A stretch of DNA of 7,858 nt from an uncultured Eubacteriales bacterium. GTDB lineage: Bacteria > Bacillota > Clostridia > Oscillospirales > CAG-272. The notes beneath the pieces were generated by a model, which searched no databases, was not told the origin of the DNA, and saw only the letters and a program-made list of their open reading frames with translations. This document shows, piece after piece, positions 5,901 to 7,858 of this stretch. The position numbers and the translations under genes were made by a program. Within the stretch, counting starts at the first letter, position 1, and each line of letters begins with the position of its first letter. The stretch covers positions 1-7,858 of the forward strand of contig CAKRZR010000031.1 of NCBI GenBank assembly GCA_934433485.1, read 5' to 3'.

Positions 5901-6788
5901 ATGAAGAATACCGTTTTTACAGGCGCAGCCACCGCCATCATCACGCCGCTCACGGAGTCCGGCATCGACTACGCGCGCTTCGGCGCCTTTATCGATTGGC
6001 AGATCGCACAGGGCATCGACGCCATTGTCGCAGTCGGCACCACAGGCGAAGGCTCCACGCTTTCGGACAGGGAACACCGCGCGGCGCTGCAATTCTGTGT
6101 GGACAGAGTGGCAGGTCGCGTTCCCGTCATCGCGGGCACCGGCTCCAACGACATCGCCTATGCCGTGGATCTGACCCGATTTGCCTGCGCGATCGGCGCG
6201 GACGCCATGCTGCTGGTCACGCCCTACTATAACAAGGCGACGCAGGGCGGTCTTGCCGCTTCCTTCCGGACGATCGCCGACGCGTCCACGAAGCCATGCA
6301 TTCTCTACAACGTACCGAGCCGCACCGGATGCAATCTTCTGCCTGAAACGCTGTCCTCCCTCGCGGATCACGAAAACATCGTCGCCGTCAAGGAGGCAAG
6401 CGGGAACATCTCCCAGATCGCCAAGGTCGCCGCGCTTTGCAGGGACAGAATTGACATCTACTCCGGCAACGACGACCAGATCGTCCCGGTGCTCTCCCTC
6501 GGCGGACGCGGCGTCATTTCCGTTCTCTCGAACATCCTGCCCGTGGAAACGATGGAGATCTGCCGCCGCTTTTTCCGTGGAGACGTCGCGGGAGCCGCAA
6601 AACTGCAGCTCGATCTGCTGCCCCTCATCGACGCACTGTTCTGCGAAGTAAACCCGATCCCGGTAAAGGCGGCATGCGCCGCGATGGGCTTTTGTGACAA
6701 CACGCTCCGTCTGCCGCTCACCCCAATGGAACCGGCGCACGAAGCTGCTCTGCTGTCGCTGATGCGGCAGGCTGGATTGGCGGTGTGA
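5901..6788 (+). CDS. dapA: 4-hydroxy-tetrahydrodipicolinate synthase
   Basis: DapA condenses pyruvate with L-aspartate-4-semialdehyde, the first committed step of the diaminopimelate/lysine pathway, in the cytoplasm. The 295-residue TIM barrel has the family's normal length. The active site is complete: G-T-T-G-E with T47 and T48, Y110 in TPYYNK, Y136 in LYNVPSRTG, R141, and the Schiff-base lysine K164 in AVKEASGN. These lie at a constant +3 offset from the E. coli enzyme's T44, T45, Y107, Y133, R138 and K161. The start has GGAGG (5889-5893) at 7 nt. The gene follows the lysine riboswitch and is almost contiguous with dapB, so both are under lysine-controlled attenuation. The sequence does not show whether the enzyme itself is inhibited by lysine. 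Confidence 0.97.
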   Translation: MKNTVFTGAATAIITPLTESGIDYARFGAFIDWQIAQGIDAIVAVGTTGEGSTLSDREHRAALQFCVDRVAGRVPVIAGTGSNDIAYAVDLTRFACAIGADAMLLVTPYYNKATQGGLAASFRTIADASTKPCILYNVPSRTGCNLLPETLSSLADHENIVAVKEASGNISQIAKVAALCRDRIDIYSGNDDQIVPVLSLGGRGVISVLSNILPVETMEICRRFFRGDVAGAAKLQLDLLPLIDALFCEVNPIPVKAACAAMGFCDNTLRLPLTPMEPAHEAALLSLMRQAGLAV

Positions 6789-6790
6789 CT

Positions 6791-7552
6791 ATGCGGATTT
6801 TGATAAGCGGCCTCTGCGGGCATATGGGGCAGGCGGTGGCATCCCTGTGCGAAAACGGCTATCGCGGCGCGCACGCGGTGTACGGCGTGGATCTCCATCC
6901 AGAAAACGCAACCATTCCCTGTGTCCGACAGTTTGCGGAGCTGGACACGCTGCCGGACGTGCCGGAGATCGACTGCATCGTGGATTTTTCGCATCATACC
7001 GTCGTCCACGACCTGCTTTCCTACGCGACGCGCCACCGTATCCCGACCGTAATCGCCACAACGGGCCATACGCCGGAGGAAAAGGACGAAATCGCCGCCG
7101 CCGCGCGTACGATCCCGGTGTTTTTCGCCGCGAATTACTCCTTTGGCATCGCCCTGCTCATCGAATGCGCGAAAATGGCGGCTAAAGCGCTGCCGGACGC
7201 GGAAATCGAGATCATCGAAACGCACCACGATCGCAAGCTGGACGCACCCAGCGGCACTGCCCTTGCCATCGCGGATGCCATCTGCGACGTACGACCGGAG
7301 CTGTACACGCACTGCGGCAGAAACGGCTTCGGAAAGCGCGCCAGGGAGGAGATCGGCATCCACGCGGTGCGCATCGGCAATGTGGTCGGCACACACGAGG
7401 TTCTGCTGTCCACCGGCACCCAGACGCTGACCCTCCGGCACGAAGCGCACGACCGTCGTCTCTTTGCCGAGGGAGCGCTCATGGCGGCGTCATTTCTCGC
7501 CGATCTCCCACTGGAAACGCACGGACTGTACGGTATGCGCGACCTGCTGTAG
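6791..7552 (+). CDS. dapB: 4-hydroxy-tetrahydrodipicolinate reductase
   Basis: DapB reduces the DapA product to tetrahydrodipicolinate with NAD(P)H, for lysine and for diaminopimelate in peptidoglycan. From the ATG at 6791 it has 253 residues, a normal length. The N-terminal Rossmann motif is G7-LC-G10-HM-G13. The VDFSHH and ATTGHTPEE segments follow, then ANYSFGI. The catalytic block is ETHHDRKLDAPSGTAL, with H145, H146 and K149 matching H159, H160 and K163 of the E. coli enzyme. The C-terminus GLYGMRDLL is typical. The ATG lies 2 nt after the dapA stop, with GGCGG (6779-6783) 7 nt upstream. A GTG at 6785, overlapping the dapA stop by 4 nt, would add two residues but is only 1 nt from that Shine-Dalgarno-like sequence. 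The close coupling suggests translational coupling with dapA. Confidence 0.96.
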   Translation: MRILISGLCGHMGQAVASLCENGYRGAHAVYGVDLHPENATIPCVRQFAELDTLPDVPEIDCIVDFSHHTVVHDLLSYATRHRIPTVIATTGHTPEEKDEIAAAARTIPVFFAANYSFGIALLIECAKMAAKALPDAEIEIIETHHDRKLDAPSGTALAIADAICDVRPELYTHCGRNGFGKRAREEIGIHAVRIGNVVGTHEVLLSTGTQTLTLRHEAHDRRLFAEGALMAASFLADLPLETHGLYGMRDLL

Positions 7553-7623
7553 GGCATACAAACCACATAGACAGCGGAGCTGCAAGCCAAACCATCCCCC
7601 AAAGTCTCAAATCCTCCTTCCTC

Positions 7624-7659
7624 ATAAAGTTTTTTGCCAGGCTTTTTTTCAAAAAAGCC
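7624..7659 (+). repeat. Dispersed hairpin repeat, copy 2
   Basis: The segments are ATAAAG, TTTTTTG (7630-7636), CCAGG, CTTTTTTT (7642-7649) and CAAAAAAGCC (7650-7659). All three homopolymer segments are one base longer than in the copy at 928. The copy lies between dapB and the insertion sequence and lacks the GTTCCCC tail. It has no T-run after the hairpin on the + strand, so it is a poor candidate for the dapB terminator. Confidence 0.85.
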
Positions 7660-7684
7660 ACCAAAAAAAGCCCTGCCGGAATAA

Positions 7685-7710
7685 TGAAGTGCCCCCTGAC
7701 AAGTAGACAG
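7685..7710 (-). repeat. Putative terminal inverted repeat of the IS
   Basis: The segment starts TGAAGTGCCCCCTGACAAG and continues through TAGACAG. It begins with the TG dinucleotide usual for IS3-family ends and has the C-run and GTnGAC block seen in IS150-type elements. The partner repeat is outside the window, so the exact boundary is inferred. Confidence 0.65.
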
Positions 7711-7737
7711 TGAAAAAAACAAAACGATTTTATCTGG

Positions 7738-7769
7738 AATTCCACCCTGCTGCGCAGCAGGGTGGAATT
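7738..7769 (+). terminator. Perfect 32-bp palindrome with + strand T-run
   Basis: Two perfect 16-nt arms, AATTCCACCCTGCTGC and its reverse complement, abut with no spacer. On the + strand the second arm runs into TTTTT (7767-7771 counting the arm's own T's onward), the form of an intrinsic terminator for transcripts arriving from dapB. On the - strand it follows the transposase stop codon by 2 nt without a clear T-run. It lies inside the IS, between the transposase and the terminal repeat. Confidence 0.7.
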
Positions 7770-7771
7770 TT

Positions 7772-7858
7772 TCACGCGGCAGTGCGATGAAATTCCATCG
7801 GCGTCATGCATCTGAGTCTCTGCTGGTAACGCTTGTTGTTGTAAAAATGGAGATATCG
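7772..7858 (-). CDS. IS3-family transposase OrfB, C-terminal end (partial)
   Basis: The last 28 codons of a transposase run leftward from the window edge to a stop at 7772-7774. The peptide begins RYLHFYNNKRYQQRL and continues RCMTPMEFHRTAA. This is the conserved tail of DDE (rve-type) integrase-core transposases of the IS3 family, where a Y-I-x-F-Y-N-x-x-R-x-Q segment follows the last catalytic glutamate and M-[ST]-P-x-E-[FY] closes the domain. The catalytic residues themselves lie outside the window, so activity cannot be judged. A large palindrome sits 2 nt after the stop codon. Confidence 0.85.
   Translation of the reverse strand, partial: RYLHFYNNKRYQQRLRCMTPMEFHRTAA

Larger units (their letters stand above)
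7685..7858 (-). mobile_element. IS3-family insertion sequence, right end (partial)
   Basis: The window ends inside an insertion sequence oriented leftward. Its 3' end lies about 130 bp after dapB and consists of the end of a transposase frame (7772-7858), a long palindrome (7738-7769) and a terminal repeat beginning TGAAGTGCCCCC at 7685. The terminal TG, the C-run and the GTAGACA block resemble IS150-group ends. The left end, orfA and most of orfB lie beyond the window, so completeness and target duplication cannot be judged. Confidence 0.8.

Noticed and set aside
6785..6790. A GTG start for dapB overlapping the dapA stop by 4 nt
   Set aside because: It is possible, but the Shine-Dalgarno-like GGCGG (6779-6783) is only 1 nt from it and 7 nt from the ATG at 6791, and the family N-terminus fits the ATG.
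928..7659. A similar short peptide, roughly (K/E)(K/R)SLA(K/R)(N/T)F(I/M), readable on one strand of all three dispersed repeat copies
   Set aside because: It follows from nucleotide conservation; the surrounding frames have no start signals and the homopolymer lengths differ between copies, so coding is not supported.

Overview
The window looks like a chromosomal segment from a Gram-positive, moderately GC-rich member of the Bacillota, most likely class Clostridia and plausibly a gut Oscillospirales/Ruminococcaceae-type organism. The grounds are a perfect CIRCE operator at groESL, a class I lysine riboswitch ahead of dapA, near-consensus sigma-A promoters with 17-bp spacers, strong AGGAGG-type ribosome binding sites, and a GroEL ending in a Gly-Gly-Met tail. 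The genus is an inference and cannot be fixed from the sequence alone. All five complete genes are on the + strand.

Layout. Positions 1-240 are non-coding and hold a ~77-bp tandem duplication and a lone CIRCE half-site. Positions 242-2732 form the heat-shock unit: promoter, CIRCE, groES (394-681), an unusually long 333-bp gap, groEL (1015-2652) and an intrinsic terminator. Positions 2845-3366 are a separate transcription unit with its own promoter, encoding a YkhA/YciA-type hotdog acyl-CoA thioesterase. Positions 3550-5523 encode a compact, apparently cytoplasmic six-hairpin glycosidase of the alpha-L-rhamnosidase (GH78) type. Positions 5600-7552 form the lysine/diaminopimelate unit: consensus promoter, lysine riboswitch, attenuator, dapA and dapB. 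From 7685 to the right edge lies one end of an IS3-family insertion sequence on the - strand, with the last 28 codons of its transposase.

How the parts work together. GroES and GroEL form the chaperonin, repressed by HrcA through CIRCE. DapA and DapB carry out two consecutive steps from aspartate semialdehyde to tetrahydrodipicolinate, for lysine and peptidoglycan, and are switched off by lysine through transcription attenuation. The thioesterase and glycosidase have no visible functional link to these operons.

I see no new multi-gene system. The most interesting signal is a dispersed intergenic repeat present three times (928-961, 3396-3428 inverted, 7624-7659). Its three internal segments change together from copy to copy, so two mutually exclusive hairpins stay possible in every copy. 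One copy sits inside the groES-groEL gap.
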